64,000 nt of DNA from Euclidia mi (GCA_944739405.2 OX123183.2:89790729-89854728); one strand, 5' to 3'; shown: positions 12,383 to 24,847, numbered from the stretch's first letter. Made by a program: numbers and translations. Notes: generated from the sequence alone by a model not told the origin.

Positions 12383-13850
12383 ACTATAAATCACAACGCA
12401 TCAAGCATACATTTCAGCAATGAGGTATTACGCAAAATATTTATGTACAAAGAAAACCGCAAAATAAATAACACAATATACTGTACGTAAAATAAGTTAA
12501 CTAAAAAACAAATACTTTTGAATATCAACACTAGAGTCAAAAGTTCGTTGTAATATGAACATTTTACGTCAACAAATTTATTAATCTACATTTTATAACC
12601 TTTGTACGGGTAAAGTTAGATGAAAAATTTATTGCCACTGGGCGCCCGGTATCAGTAACATTGATTGTATTTTTATTTTATAACCTTTCGTAAATAGTAT
12701 AATTAAAACGTCGCGTCGGCAGCAATGGAGTGTACTCTGTTTATTATAATTTTAAAACATAAATATTTTTATGGCTGTAAATAACATTTTTAAATGTTGA
12801 CGCACGTGAGGTAGTTTATAGCGGCTGTAATGTAACTGTACATAGGTGGTTTTTACTAACCTTATAACCCATTTATGTAATATTGAATAAATAAGATGAC
12901 AACAAAAACTTCATTCGGATCTTTTTTGTGCCAATTTCTGGCCGACGTTGTACATAATTATCATACTCAAACAGCCTAAGTAAACGTATTTTTAGTACGC
13001 GACCGAAGTGAGATAGTATATAGCAGAAGAGTACAGTCGGTACATAAATACCTATCTGGCTATTGCGCGTTTTAAGTGGTGCCCGCGATCCCGCACACTT
13101 CCGGAACTAATAGCCTCCGAGGCTGTAAACGTCTCCAGCGCCTGACTTTCGGTGATTTACTCCAATTTTATGTGTCGCCTCTACTCTGGAATTATATTAA
13201 ATTTATTTTATGGTACAATTTTACAACCCTGAACATGTTACGATGGCCATTTACGTCGTTTCGTTCGAACATGTGTTTAAGCATATTACGTCGCGTTTAT
13301 TCACTTTTAATTAGATCACTACATTTACGCAGTTCACCACTCACAGAAAATAATTAAATGAGCGTGGCAAACATAAATACTTAATTCAGCTGTATATTTC
13401 GATTATTTTCTGTCTACATTGCCGCATTCGAAAACCGAATAAGCCAATTATTAAACGATCAAAAAAATTGGGCCAGCCAACGAAGCCTTGTTTTCTCCGA
13501 AGCATTAAAATGCTGTTAATGGAAGGAAAAATCCGAATGGCATCGTACAGCTGCGGACAGAGGACTGTTGGTACGTAAGTGAAATTATTTCTCTTTAACA
13601 ATGGTACCCGACGTTATATTATTGTTTGTTCAAGCATTGTACGAAAGTAATCAAGTGGAAGAGCAAGGAGTTGTGTTGCTCTGGTCGGAACACGACCCAC
13701 TCGACTGTCACAATAATAATTATTAATCCTGCTTATTCACAGGACAAAGCCGCGAGGTGAAATGATTTTTTGTTTATATCCACTTACGTCTGTGCGAATG
13801 TACGCCGCAAATACGTGTTTAATGTGTCAGCGGCGAATATATTAAATTTA
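12383..13850. other. No gene seen
   Basis: The 93-aa plus frame at 13076-13357 and the 71-aa minus frame at 13386-13601 show no motif or compositional support. Confidence 0.4.
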
Positions 13851-13854
13851 TTAA

Positions 13855-13956
13855 CACTTTCACGGACAGTAAACGCCTATAGGCGTGATAACAATAAAAC
13901 TTCAATTGTGTCTCGTTTACTGTCCTGTCCGTGAACTTTTACTGTCCGTGAAAGTG
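13855..13956. mobile_element. piggyBac-like MITE (TTAA target)
   Basis: The terminal inverted repeat CACTTTCACGGACAGTAAA is perfect over 19 bp (13855-13873 and 13938-13956). It is flanked on both sides by TTAA (13851-13854 and 13957-13960), the piggyBac target duplication. The total is 102 bp with no coding capacity. A second partial copy of the end motif (CTGTCCGTGAA) lies inside the right half. Confidence 0.82.
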
Positions 13957-13960
13957 TTAA

Positions 13961-15620
13961 TGTCGTGCTAACAGCGACCTTACTTGTGTGTAGTTGAGGA
14001 CTAATAACACTTTCTAAGAACATGCCTAAATATTTACCAAGGACAAGAAGATTAAGAGTGGGCTCGTACCTAAAATGTTTTAAGTTTCATAACAAGGGGT
14101 GAACATTATTTTATCTATCAATTTATTCCCAAAGTAGGTTACCGTCTTTGTGGTTTGATAAAAGTTTACAAACTAATTGTTTATGGCGCTAAATGTCACT
14201 ATAAATTATGGAGATAATGTTGTTGGAATGGATAAAATTGTATAGATTTTGAAGATATCGTTATTACTTGGGGATATGGTGTGATCTTATTTGTAATCCC
14301 GGGATTTCGGAGCCAATTCCGGGCGCCGTGGTAAGTCTTACGGAATTCGGCAGCCTATAAAAAGAATAAACAATAAAATATTTTCTTCGAAACAGAATTA
14401 TCGAAAGATTCTGAATCTTTTAATAAGTTATTTCAGTTGATTTGTTGATAGAAGATTGGAAAAAGATTATTACATAGGTGCGTATTTAAATTCTTTACGT
14501 TAAAACATCAGTTAGGTGCTAGGAGCTTCTATCCACTATACTTAAATTTAAATAAAAAATATTAAATTTAATTATTAAACGTTGTTAATAAAGTTTTAAG
14601 ACTATGTAACTTAGTTTATTATATCAAACGATAAAAACTTAACATTGACCACTAAATTGCGGAGTTGCCATTTGTATTGTGAAATTGTTCCATAAGGATC
14701 GTGTTGCACGTGAAAAGGCCGGGGTAGAAAAACTGAGAAAAAGAAGAAAGACTTTAGTATTTTTTATTAATAGATTGATATTAGTCAAAAATAATCTATT
14801 ATAAGGACAATTTGGGAGACATCTGTACGATGTTTTATTTAATGGCGGAAGATTCCTTTTGTTCCACGCGTAACTTTGAATGTTTCAAGTTCGATCGGGC
14901 CGAATATTCTAGATTTTATCTGATAACTAGAGGATGCCCACAGCATAAAATTTTACTGTTACTGCTTGTTCCAAGAATTTCGCAGTCGCTTCTTAGTGCA
15001 CCTCTACGGTCCCCAATGAACATACATGCCAAATTTAAGCTTCCTGCGCCCAATAGTTTTAGCTATAGCTTGGTTGTCAGTCAGTCAGTAACGCAAGAAT
15101 TTTATATAAATACAGATTGTGTTTTTTGACCGCTAGGATGGTCTTTTTTTAATTTTTCTGGTAGACTACTATAGACATTGCTCTACGGAAGTTGAAAGTA
15201 GGTTACGAAATGTTGGATTGCATGTCTATTTATCCCTTTTGGAACAATTAGGTACGTGTTTTTATGTTTATGTTATATTTGATGATTTTTTAACAATATT
15301 TCATATTTAGCTAATTCTCGTTGCACGTGTAACTTTAGATATACTTCAGATGTAGGTCGCAGAAATAAATATATTTTTGAACGCCTTTCCTGCTCTATTT
15401 ATAAGTAATGTCTCGCAGGGGTCTTTAAAAATGTTCAAGAAACGGAAACAAAGAACACTTAAAGCGTCAATTTGTGAATCACACTTAAATTGACATGAAG
15501 TGCTGTCTCGTGTGAAGATTTATATCACAACACACGGTGCATTATTAATCGGTACGGTGACCGCTTAAACGCCAAGTACGACATCCGTGCAGTATATTTT
15601 GAATTACGCCTGCCTAAATA
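13961..15620. other. No gene seen
   Basis: The 105-aa plus frame at 14812-15129 has no recognisable domain and no repeat partner in the window. I treat it as chance. Confidence 0.4.
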
Positions 15621-15629
15621 GTTATTTTG

Positions 15630-15815
15630 TGCAACAAGAGAGCAAAGTTGTTTTTTGCTTTGAGTGCTGATTTTAAGTCCCGAGCAAGCGAAGGATTCTA
15701 TGATTGATTCACGAGCGTAGCGAGTGATTCAAAGTTAGAATCCTGAGCGTAGTGAGGGACTCAACAGCACGAGATACAAGAAAATTTGCTCTCGCGTAGC
15801 ACACATAAATTTTCC
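15630..15815. repeat. Dispersed repeat with internal dyad
   Basis: The ends GTGCAACAAGAGAGCAAA and (reverse) GTGCTACGCGAGAGCAAA form imperfect inverted repeats. Inside, GTCCCGAGC..AGGATTCT mirrors AGAATCCTGAGC..GGGAC around a GAGCGTAGCGAG core. It is probably a non-autonomous DNA element. No target duplication was found. Confidence 0.5.
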
Positions 15816-15840
15816 CCTCAGCAGTGAGAACACATATTAC

Positions 15841-15933
15841 TTAGGAGACAAAGAAATGAACAGGAATAGATTGAAATAACGTTTGTAACTCTTCTGGTGT
15901 TAAATTACAGTCATCATCGCTAGTTTCGCTCAT
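15841..15933 (-). CDS. 30-aa acidic mini-ORF, possible transposon exon
   Basis: An ATG at 15933 opens a 30-codon minus-strand frame that starts MSETSDDDCNLTPEELQTLF and stops at 15841. The start is acidic and then helix-forming, unlike random AT-rich translation. It lies directly beside the dispersed repeat at 15630-15815, so it may be the first exon of a transposon-encoded protein whose remainder is missing. I do not recognise the family. Confidence 0.3.
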   Translation of the reverse strand: MSETSDDDCNLTPEELQTLFQSIPVHFFVS

Positions 15934-16559
15934 CTTTTCAGATTATTTTATATATTAATCGCGTTTCGATACCGCGTCCCCGATGTTTATTTTTCAAATG
16001 TTTCATTGTTTAAATTCCAAATAAAAATGTATTGGTTAAATACCAATTTTGTACTATTAATTAGACTTATTTTTATTAAAATTCAATAATAAATTAAACA
16101 TACAAACAATAACATTAAAAAAACGTAATTTCTTTATTACAAATATCTTTAAATTTTAGGGTTTTACGCGTTTCCGAACGTGTTTTCTTTGAGGTCGAAT
16201 TCCAAAATCGAATTTTGAACGGGTTTGTGTTTTCACTCGCTTTTTTATATTCTCTCTCTCTTCGCATGTGAAAGAGACAAAGCACAGTAAAATTCGAATG
16301 TTTTATATTTATGGCTGAACAATGTCAAATCGTGGCACTGAAGATTGAAAAATTAAAACGATACTTTGACCCACGCTCGGATCAAAATCGCGTTTTGTTC
16401 ACTGTTGTCTCGCAGCAAAAGCGGCATGTTTGAGCTGCTGAGGTGAAAAATATAATTATTTCTCCTAATGTCAAAATTGTGAAGTAACTTTAAGTCTACT
16501 TATTGATAAACAGTGGACTTATAAGTAGCATATATTAGTATCTAGAGTAGAGCCGTGTG

Positions 16560-16690
16560 GTTGACGGCATAGATTACAAGTGTCACCACCCCCTATCTTC
16601 TCGTGGGTGTCGTAAGAGGCGTCTAAGGGATAACACGATGCCAATACCATCTTTGCGTAGAGACGGAAAACTCGACATCAAACCCTATAC
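16560..16690 (+). repeat. LINE-derived dispersed repeat fragment
   Basis: It contains GTGTCACCACCCCCTATC..GGTGTCGTAAGAGGCG..TAAGGGATAACA and ends ACCCTATACGACTGCCTCG. Related text occurs at 43336-43510 (plus) and, reversed, at 58890-59090, so it is a dispersed repeat family. It abuts the following SINE. Confidence 0.6.
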
Positions 16691-16955
16691 GACTGCCTCG
16701 TTGGTCTCGCGGCAAAAATGTGCGCGTGGGATCGGGAGGTCCCGCGTTCGATTCCTGGGTCGGGCAGTGTTATTGGGTTTTTCTGTCACGAAATTCTCAG
16801 TAGCAGCAAGGAGTCTGGAACTGTGCCCGGTACGGCAATAGGCTCGCCCCTTATTACGTGGGACTAAAGTATATCTGGCGAAAAGTGGGTGTAGAAATAC
16901 ACCTCTGCCTACCTCTTCGGGGTTATAGGCGTGAGACTTTGTATGTATGTATTAG
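16688..16955 (+). mobile_element. tRNA-derived SINE, near full length
   Basis: The head carries a Pol III A-box-like TGGTCTCGCGG (16702-16712) and a B box GTTCGATTCC (16746-16755). The shared SINE body follows (GGCTCGCCCCTTATTACGTG, then CTCTGCCTACCTCTTCGGGG) and a TATGTATGTA tail. Confidence 0.85.
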
Positions 16956-17708
16956 TATCTTTTTATCGTTCAAATTGATATTACAAATAACGTTTCCACA
17001 CCACTACGTCAACACTTTTACACATACCATATACCTCATGCTGAGAGCAAAGCGTCTTTATCACATTAAACGCCATGTGGCAGACACTGTAGAAAATCTG
17101 TTGATCACGGTCATTTGTGACCGATCCATATGTTCGGGAACTTTGATCGCCGACACACAGGGTTAGGGGAAGTCAGCTCAAAGCGGCCATGCTTTATTTT
17201 TCACTTATTTGTAATTATAGCGTGGCGTTGTCGTTCTGCCCGCATTACCAATCTCCCACCCTACACCGATCAGCCATTCGGTAGCGTAAGGATCGAGCTC
17301 GTGGTTGCAGTGACGAAATATAATATTTTGGGTGTTTTGTTAAAAAAATACAAGGTAAGTTCTACCTGCTTTGGTCAAAGTTCGTTATATTTCAATGAGT
17401 TTATTACATGTTTACTGTTGCTTATCTATTTAGCTATGTTTGTGTTCTGTTCTCTTTAAAGAATAATAAATAACTAGAGGTCACGTGCTGCTCCACAGCA
17501 TATTTTAAATATTATAAAAAAGCTCCGGACGATAGAATATCATGAATAGTACCTGCCGTGTAGTTGTTTCAGACGTCTTTTTTTGAGAAGGGTTTTATGA
17601 TAATATCATTACCTATTATTATGTAAGTAGATGGTAGCAAGGGTAGTAAATGGTAGTTTTGGCAGATATGGTATTTTTAGTAGGAAATAGTAGTTTTGGT
17701 CAAATTGT

Positions 17709-17752
17709 AGTCATGGTAGAAACTACTACTACAATTTCTACCATAACTACCA
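17709..17752. repeat. GTAGT/ACTAC-rich hairpin
   Basis: GTAGTCATGGTAGAAA pairs with TTTCTACCATAACTAC at 15 of 16 positions. It is preceded by repeated GGTAGT words from 17630. Confidence 0.6.
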
Positions 17753-17856
17753 CTTGTAATATAATTATATGACAATAGTACTATAAACCGCTGTAATATG
17801 TTCCACATAAAAAAAATTAAGATGCCCGAAGTAAGTCCGTAATTTAAAAACACAAA

Positions 17857-18297
17857 AATTTTCCCAACTTAAACTAAATTTACCCGTCTGTAGGGTTGAT
17901 TTTCCCAACATTAGGCGGAAATTTCACTACATATGGGAAAAATTCCTCGGGTCGCGGGTATACTGACGTCGTTACCGTGACCCCGTCATGAGGGTTGATA
18001 GAGGAACACCGCGGTGTTTTAGTGGGTATGCCTCCTCGAACATCTAGGGGGGAGAGCCTAGCCACACCCCCTTCCACCTACCCCAAACTCGGTACAGAGT
18101 TGGCGGAGGGGTCCCTTTGAGAGCCGTCCGTAATTGGATTTCATTACGATACAAAAAAAGGGGGAAAATTCCTCAACATCAGAGATCAGTTCACCCAACA
18201 TTAAGGGTTAACTGGTAACATTCGGGGAATATTACCTGCCATCAGCGATAATTCACTATAGTGATAATTTTACCAACATCGGGTATAATTTTACACA
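17857..18297. repeat. Degenerate ~21-bp dyad minisatellite, split by a retroposon
   Basis: With the 17949-18160 insertion set aside, the sequence divides into about ten units of 16-22 bp following TTTnCCCAACATnAGGGnTAA (for example TTTTCCCAACATTAGGCGGA, TTCACCCAACATTAAGGGTT, TTTTACCAACATCGGGTATA). Each unit is itself a weak dyad, TTnCCC...GGGnAA. Confidence 0.6.
17949..18160 (+). mobile_element. Short retroposon (LINE 3' end) with 14-bp target duplication
   Basis: GGGAAAAATTCCTC (17935-17948) and GGGGAAAATTCCTC (18161-18174) flank the insert and match 13 of 14. The insert ends GATACAAAAAAAG, an A-rich tail. It is GC-rich and non-coding, as expected of a LINE 3' UTR. The 65-aa minus frame at 17880-18077 spans the junction and is not a gene. 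Confidence 0.78.
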
Positions 18298-18299
18298 CC

Positions 18300-19330
18300 A
18301 CCACACTCACACCAAGTAAGGCAAGATCACCTTATGGTTTTTCCTGGCAGTTACCGCAAGGAACTTTAGATGCCATAAAAATATTTTTGAATTTAGAACC
18401 GTCCATGTAGAGAGAAAGTAATGGAATCTTAAGAAATTTATAGGAAAATATTGAAAAATAAGTTCAATGTCCACACCTATCTTCCTTCAAACTTACCCGA
18501 TTCAAATGAAAGAGCTCTTTTCAGCGCGTGTTATAGGCCTATAACGTATCGCCTACCTCAATGAGCACCAGATATATAGAAGCAGAAATTCATTGACTAC
18601 GGCTACGAAAACGTAAAAAATGTATGGGAGAAAACTGTTTTTGCATATAACTCGATGAATGTGCAAGTTAGGTAATTTCTAATGCTCGATGACAAATCTA
18701 TGCAGCGAGAGCTTTCATTTAAAAAAAAATCATGCGTATCGGTTGGGTAGAACGGGCTGGCCGACTCGTATTATAAAACACAATTTTTTTTTAATATATA
18801 CATGTGATAATAATTAGTTGTTGGAACGAAATGGCCGAAAAAGGCAAAGCGGCTCGGGTAAAGCGGCCAACTTTACAATCATTGTAATTTGATAGATAAT
18901 GCTTAATTATTTTGTTTAGGTGATTACCAACTAGAAAAACTATCCAGGTGTCATGGGAAGAAAATGTGATGGCTCGGGCAATTAATGAGGTAAATGAAAA
19001 CCGTGACTTGATTAAATGTATCGCAATGAAAAAGGTTGTACGGTATTCCTCACAGAAATCTCTCTCTTTACAACAGTATTTACAGCAGGAAGAAAACTCT
19101 TAGAGTACATGTTTCATATGGACACCTCTTGTTTAGCCTCACGAAGGAAGATTGCCTGTAGCTCCTGCTTCAATATGCCGAAGCAAATAACTTTCCATTC
19201 TCAACAATGACTGTGATTAAAATATGTTACCTATAAGAAAGCATAAAACGTTGAATATTTTATAAAAAAAATTGATTATATGTTTTTGGTATTTTTATTA
19301 CGTCAGGTACGATACTTTTCCAATACTTTT
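18300..19330. other. No gene seen
   Basis: AT-rich sequence with the AAAGCGGCC cluster at 18840-18870. The 64-aa frame at 19016-19210 has no motif. Confidence 0.4.
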
Positions 19331-19488
19331 TTTTTATGGACTCACGCCTGTATCCCCGAAGGGGTAGGCAGAGGTGTAATATTACACCCACATTTTGCCA
19401 TGAATTTTTAGGTCCCACGTAATAGGGGGCGAGCCTATTGCCGGGACACAAAACCAGACTCCGTGCTGCTACTGAGAATTCCCCCTTG
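19331..19488 (-). mobile_element. SINE body without tRNA head
   Basis: In reverse it reads the SINE body: the CTGCTACTGAGAATTC complement, GGCTCGCCCCCTATTACGTG, then CCCCTTCGGGGATACAGGCG. It ends abruptly at 19488 against unrelated GC-rich sequence where the head should be. Confidence 0.75.
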
Positions 19489-19885
19489 GCGGCGGATGAA
19501 GGTGTTGGGCTCCGCCGCCAAAACACCCAGCGGCCGTAGAGGATAGGAAGGACGGCAACGCAACACCGCATCTCATCTTCCTCTGCGGCCCCACCGCGAC
19601 GCAACGATGGTGCGCCCCCATATTTTGGTCGCGGGAGATAGGGCGCGCGGCAACGCAACACCAACACACCTCTACTCCCGCGACCGCACCCGACTGCGAA
19701 GGACAAACAGAACTGTCACCCGCACCCGCAACCTGGGACGCAGCCTACGCAGGCCCCACGCAAGCCCACGTGGAGCGTCCCCTCCCGGAATCCCGCTTAG
19801 CTTCACCGTGGGTGGTGGAGCTCACCCACGGTTACTGAGCGACAAGGTGAAGATTCTATGGGGGGGAGATTGCCCTTACCCCCAT
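19489..19885 (+). repeat. GC-rich retroelement-like fragment
   Basis: A GC-rich block sharply different from its surroundings. Arg/Pro/Gly-rich open frames appear in several phases on both strands, which reflects composition rather than coding. Phrases such as CACGGTTACTGAGCGACAAG followed by a G-run resemble 3' regions of lepidopteran LINEs. Assignment is uncertain. Confidence 0.4.
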
Positions 19886-20251
19886 GGCCGCTTTGGGCGA
19901 CAACTCGAGCAAAGCGGTTTTTGGACAAGTTTTCATAATTCACATATCACATAGTCATTTTTAAATTTCCACGAATTTGAGTTTCGCATCATAAAACTTT
20001 AATTAATTTTCTGGCTATTAGTATTAAATTATCTTCAAAAGTCTATCGTTTGATAGATTTTTTAAAACTTAAAGTTAAGGTGGCCACTTTGAGCTGACCT
20101 AAATAGGGGATTTATGTGCCTGCGATCTTTTGGAGGAGTTTGTTCGACGATTGAGTGGGTATATACCTATGCATCCTCTTAGAATTTAGATACAAGATAC
20201 CATACATTTTTTGTGGATAGTCACAGCCATACTGTTTTATTCGAACCTGAA

Positions 20252-20459
20252 TCTATACTAATATTACAAAACTGAAGAGTTGGTTTGTATGTTTGTTTGA
20301 TTGAACGCGCTAATCTCAGGAATTACTGGTCTGATTCAATTTTTTTTTTTGTGTTGGATAGCCCATTTATCAAGTCAAGCTATGTAGCATCACTCTATGA
20401 GCCAAGGGCGCAGAGCAGTAGCCTCAAGTAACGCGGATGTATCTGTGGGATGAGCTAGT
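20252..20459 (+). mobile_element. Helitron-like short repeat
   Basis: It starts TCTATACTAATATTACAAA, contains GAACGCGCTAATCTCAGGAA and GATAGCCCATTTATC, and ends GATGAGCTAGT. This TC...CTAGT repeat type is abundant in Lepidoptera. No coding sequence. Confidence 0.6.
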
Positions 20460-22260
20460 ATATAATATGTTTTGACGTTCATACGTGTTTCTGTGCAAAC
20501 TAAGTGAAAAACATGACAACTAACTTCAACAACTAACTTCTACCGATGCTGCTTGGGATATTTTAGCCACGAGAAAATGAATTGAGTAACTTACGGTAGG
20601 TAATAGCGCACTAAAGAAAAAAGCGAAAATTATTTTGGGTTTTTAAGTAACAAATTACCCGGTACTTCGGTAATTTTGTATCGTCTACGGATGGGTAGGT
20701 ACACACAAGTTTATCCTTAAGCTGTAGAGACAAACTTACACTACCTTTACCAACAACTAAATATGATAAATCTAGTTTTTTGAGACCAGCTACAATGTTT
20801 TCTATTACTTTCTGCAAACATCATTTCACAATATACTTTGATAGATATAGGTATGTATCAAAGTACTTTGTTGTATCAAAGTACTATTACATCGCAAACT
20901 CAATATAAATTCGATACGCATAGTATCCTGCGTCACCCACTTTATTCAATATCCGTGTTAGAACAATGTTACTTTGACAAACGGAATAAAGTACTGAACC
21001 ATGCTATATTTTATATGCTAAAATGTATTTTGTTATAGTAAAATTTAATGTAGAATGAATGTTGGGAGGCGAAGAACGATAAAAGATAGTTTCAAGCTGA
21101 TAGAACCTTGAATGAAGTTTGAACTTGCTAAACATTGCGACACAAAAACTTTGACAAAGTTTTACTAGTTATGTTCTTAATATAAGATATCGTAAAATTG
21201 TATTCTGCAAAATATACATTACTTCTTTATAAACTTCACACTTATGGTACGGCTCTTTTCCAAATAAAGACATCATTTACTGAGACGCAAAATGATGTTT
21301 ATCATGCGAGATGTGACGCTCTAAAATTTGTGAATATGGTACACCCAAAATAATACAGGCTACTCGACCACCAAGAACCCCACCGGATGGAAGGTATGAT
21401 GAGGTTGGCTGTTTTCCAGTTTTTGCCCCGAAAGAAAGATGTAAATTTCGTGTCACAGGCCAAACTATGGTAATGTGATTCAAATGCTTACTATGTTCGT
21501 GCTATAAACCAGGAAGGAATTGTTTTGTAAAATTGGGCACATTTGAGTTGTCGTTTAATTTATTGCGTAAAATTCTATAGTGCCCTCTCATTGTATACGT
21601 TTCATTTCTTCTAACCAGGCCCAGCAACACACACAGTAATATGAAGAACCTAGTGAAGAATTATTATAATATCTGCTTTCATTTATATCACGTGTAATTT
21701 TTATATATTCTTCACGGTGCAATTATCTTATTCTAGTGTGAGCAATTCGATATTACATCAAAATAAAGTTCACCATCATGGTTTGAAACACAACGATACA
21801 AATACTTTGCCATTAAAAAAAATGTGTGTAAACTTTTTGCGTGCTCATACATTCGATAGGTGTACTAACACGATCAAACTACAAACTGTAGGCAAGTAAT
21901 TAGTGTTTGTTTTTGAATTCATATTTCGTGCACGGCTAGATTCATGTGATATGATGCCCCGACCAGAATCATGTTACTATTTAATATAGAAATTAAAGGA
22001 AACTCCATATTATGGTTTAAAAAAAGTACAACTCTGTGTATTTCCCCGGCTGTCATACCAACAGATACTTCATACTTCTCACAGAAACTTATAAATAAGG
22101 AGGTATTTTTTTCTCTTGAAGATTAAAACTGATCCATCATAATTAATAATAATTTAGCTTATTGAGTAAAAGATAAACAACAAACTTAATTCAATCATGA
22201 TAAAAAAACAAATAGATAAAAGTTAGATTTTGTCAGGCAGATGTAATTATAGGAGAATTT
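20460..22260. other. No gene seen
   Basis: Short frames only (66-68 aa) with no motif. A local duplication GTATCAAAGTAC occurs near 20855-20885. Confidence 0.4.
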
Positions 22261-22510
22261 TTTTGGAAGACTCACGCCTGTATCCCCGAAGGGGTAGGCA
22301 GAGGTGTAATATTACACCCACATTTCGCCATGAATTGTTAGGTCCCACGTAATAGGGGGCGAGCCTATTGCCGTTACCGGGCACTTCAACATACTCCGTG
22401 CTACTACTGAGAATTCGGAAAACCCAGTAACACTTTTGCCCGACCCGGGAATCGAACCCGAGACCTCGTATCAGCAGTCGCATACGCTATCCACTGGACC
22501 ACGGAGGCAA
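22261..22510 (-). mobile_element. tRNA-derived SINE, full length
   Basis: On the minus strand the head has an A box TGGTCCAGTGG (22491-22501) and a perfect B box GGTTCGATTCC (22448-22458). The shared body follows and ends CCCCTTCGGGGATACAGGCG at the 22.27-kb side. The 78-aa frame here is a by-product of the SINE. Confidence 0.9.
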
Positions 22511-24441
22511 TCTATATAGGAGAAATTTAAGATAATACTCATAGTTGGTAAGATGAATAAGCTGGGCTTATGTAAGTAATGTAAGAAATCTTAGAATATC
22601 CAGCGCGGATATAAATTCGATAGCATGTGTTTTGAGGTGGAAAGGAGAAGTTGCATATCGTTTTAAGTTGTAAAATTTAGGGAGAGGCTGGGTAATAACC
22701 ATAGTTTACTACGCTAAGATGACGAAGATGATAACTGATTTTAAAATTTGTATTAAATTTAACTCCTTTACTTTTCGAATGCTTCAACCAGCCGACATCG
22801 GTCGTGGACGGCCTGAATAGGCTGATATAACAGTGACAGATGTAACTATGATCAACGTGTGGTATAAAGGCCTCGCCAGTGGCATGCAATTGGATAAAAA
22901 CTTCATTATTCATACCGGACGTTTCTATCAATGATATAGAATCGTTTTGTAACGCTTTATAACAGGGTCACTTTTGCCTACATTACCTGAGGGGTAAGTT
23001 ACAGCCCTTAATTATTTAATAAAAAAGGCACTGGCAAAATGCCTACTTATAAATAAAAAAATATATACCTGAAGTCGTCCGTTTATATTTTTTTTGCATG
23101 TGAACTTTATTTTTTGTATTTTATGTATTTTAATGGCTCAGTACACGCATTGGGTGACTGTAAGTGTTCTGAGCAGTTGTAACTAATAAAAAAATAAAAA
23201 AAATATATAAAAAAAGCTAAAGCAGAGTTAAAATATACGCAATTGGTTAGCTTCGTTGCCTTCTTAATTAGATTTAAAATACGTAAAATGTTCTAGACTT
23301 CTAAGAATAGGTAATGGTTATGACGTATTTGAAATAGACTATTTAGACCAACATGATATTGACAGCTATAAACTCTTGAAAAAAATTACACGTGCTTCTT
23401 ATTTTTGAACGAATTTAAATCTAAGTAAGTAGGTACGTAATTTAATTTACACAGAAGTCGCTAGACTTGACGAATATCAATTAGTATTTTGAGCATTGAA
23501 ACTGCAATATTGAAATTATAGCTGGCTTAGCTTACTTAGTTATTTGCGATAATTCTCTTAGTAAAGTTTGATGTTCGCAGAAGTTCTAGACATCGAGTCT
23601 TTAAGCGAGACATAAAACCAACAGCGAAGAATACGGCAGTTAGTCGGCTTAGCGACGATTAACTTTGGCAGAAAATTAAAAGCGACGACGGAGAGATAAT
23701 AAAAGCAGTTGGTGAAAATACGTGACCAATATGTCCTAGGAGGGTTCGGCGGCTTGATCTACAAGTTTATGTACCTCACGTACCGCGAGTTTGCTTTGCC
23801 AACGTGGGAAGGCTACCTTACTGCTTGCGCGGCTCGCTTCGCTCGGATATTGAATCAAACTTCGATCGCCCTCAGTATAAAATGTCAACTATGTACTGAA
23901 TACGGGATCGTGAGCAATGCTTCGAAATCAGATTCGTTTAACATACGTGTCCACAAACTTATTTAATGTGTTTCTCTCAACGACATTGCTCAAAGCCAAT
24001 GAACGGCTCGTCTATACACGAATCCAAAGCACCTTTTTAAAGGAATTCTTATATTTTGACGAAAATTGGTGACCCGTGTCAAACATATTCACACACAATC
24101 CACATTCAAAGAGCCACATTCGGCTTAATTAACTTTAATCCTACATGATTAAAAGGATATTATCAAACGGGTGTGATACAAACAGGCAACTCCATTCATC
24201 GTCCGGTCAGAGCTGAAACTATGCAAAGTTTTAATTAAGCCGTTTTATCAAATATGAACGCGGTAGGTTACAGGATGTTTGGTAGGGTACGGCCGCGAGT
24301 CGTCGGTCAGCTTTGGATGAAAGGGTGCGATGACTATCGGAAGGCAACGGTTTCAATCACGCCATAACTTCACTCGTTAGACCACATACACGTCAACGAA
24401 TCTCCATTCATAACATTTCATATACAGCTCTTTCATGTCGG
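22511..24441. other. No gene seen
   Basis: Apparently unique AT-rich DNA. The 84- and 85-aa frames at 22677-22931 and 23709-23966 lack motifs. Confidence 0.4.
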
Positions 24442-24847
24442 CGACGCACTGTGGTTCGTCTAGAACATGCTAGCTGGACAAAATTATTTATTGAGGTTTT
24501 TTAGTTCGTACGGCTTTATTATGATATTCTAATGGGGTATTAGCGCATATAACACCAAAAAACAGGAGGTAGGGTCACGTGTGCCAACAAAAAAAAATAT
24601 AATAGCGATTAATCTTTTATTGTCAGACAGGTAAAAATAACAATGAAAAAAAATAACAATAGTCATAAAATATTGTGCTACTAAGGACTTGGCTTCTAAT
24701 TACATAATAGGGCATTATTACTACCTACTCAATAACAATACTTTTTACTTAAAAAATATGCAGTTAAAAAACAATATGTTGACAATAAAGTTAGATAAGG
24801 TACACAGCTTAAAAAAACATTAGTAAAATATTATTTACAACTTCTAT

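Larger units (their letters stand above)
17171..20099. mobile_element. Candidate DNA transposon with AAAGCGGCC motifs, heavily nested
   Basis: AGTCAGCTCAAAGCGGCCA at 17171-17189 and the reverse complement of GGTCAGCTCAAAGTGGCCA at 20081-20099 match 17 of 19, as terminal inverted repeats would. Further AAAGCGG(CC) words sit at 18845, 18860, 19886 (reverse) and 19911, clustered toward the ends of sub-blocks. The inside holds a degenerate minisatellite, a retroposon, a SINE and a GC-rich retroelement piece. No transposase was seen and no target duplication is evident, so the boundaries are inferred. Confidence 0.45.

Noticed and set aside
19260..19954. Open frames of 148 and 115 aa across the SINE and GC-rich block
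   Set aside because: They run through a SINE body and skewed GC-rich DNA in several phases; no domain.
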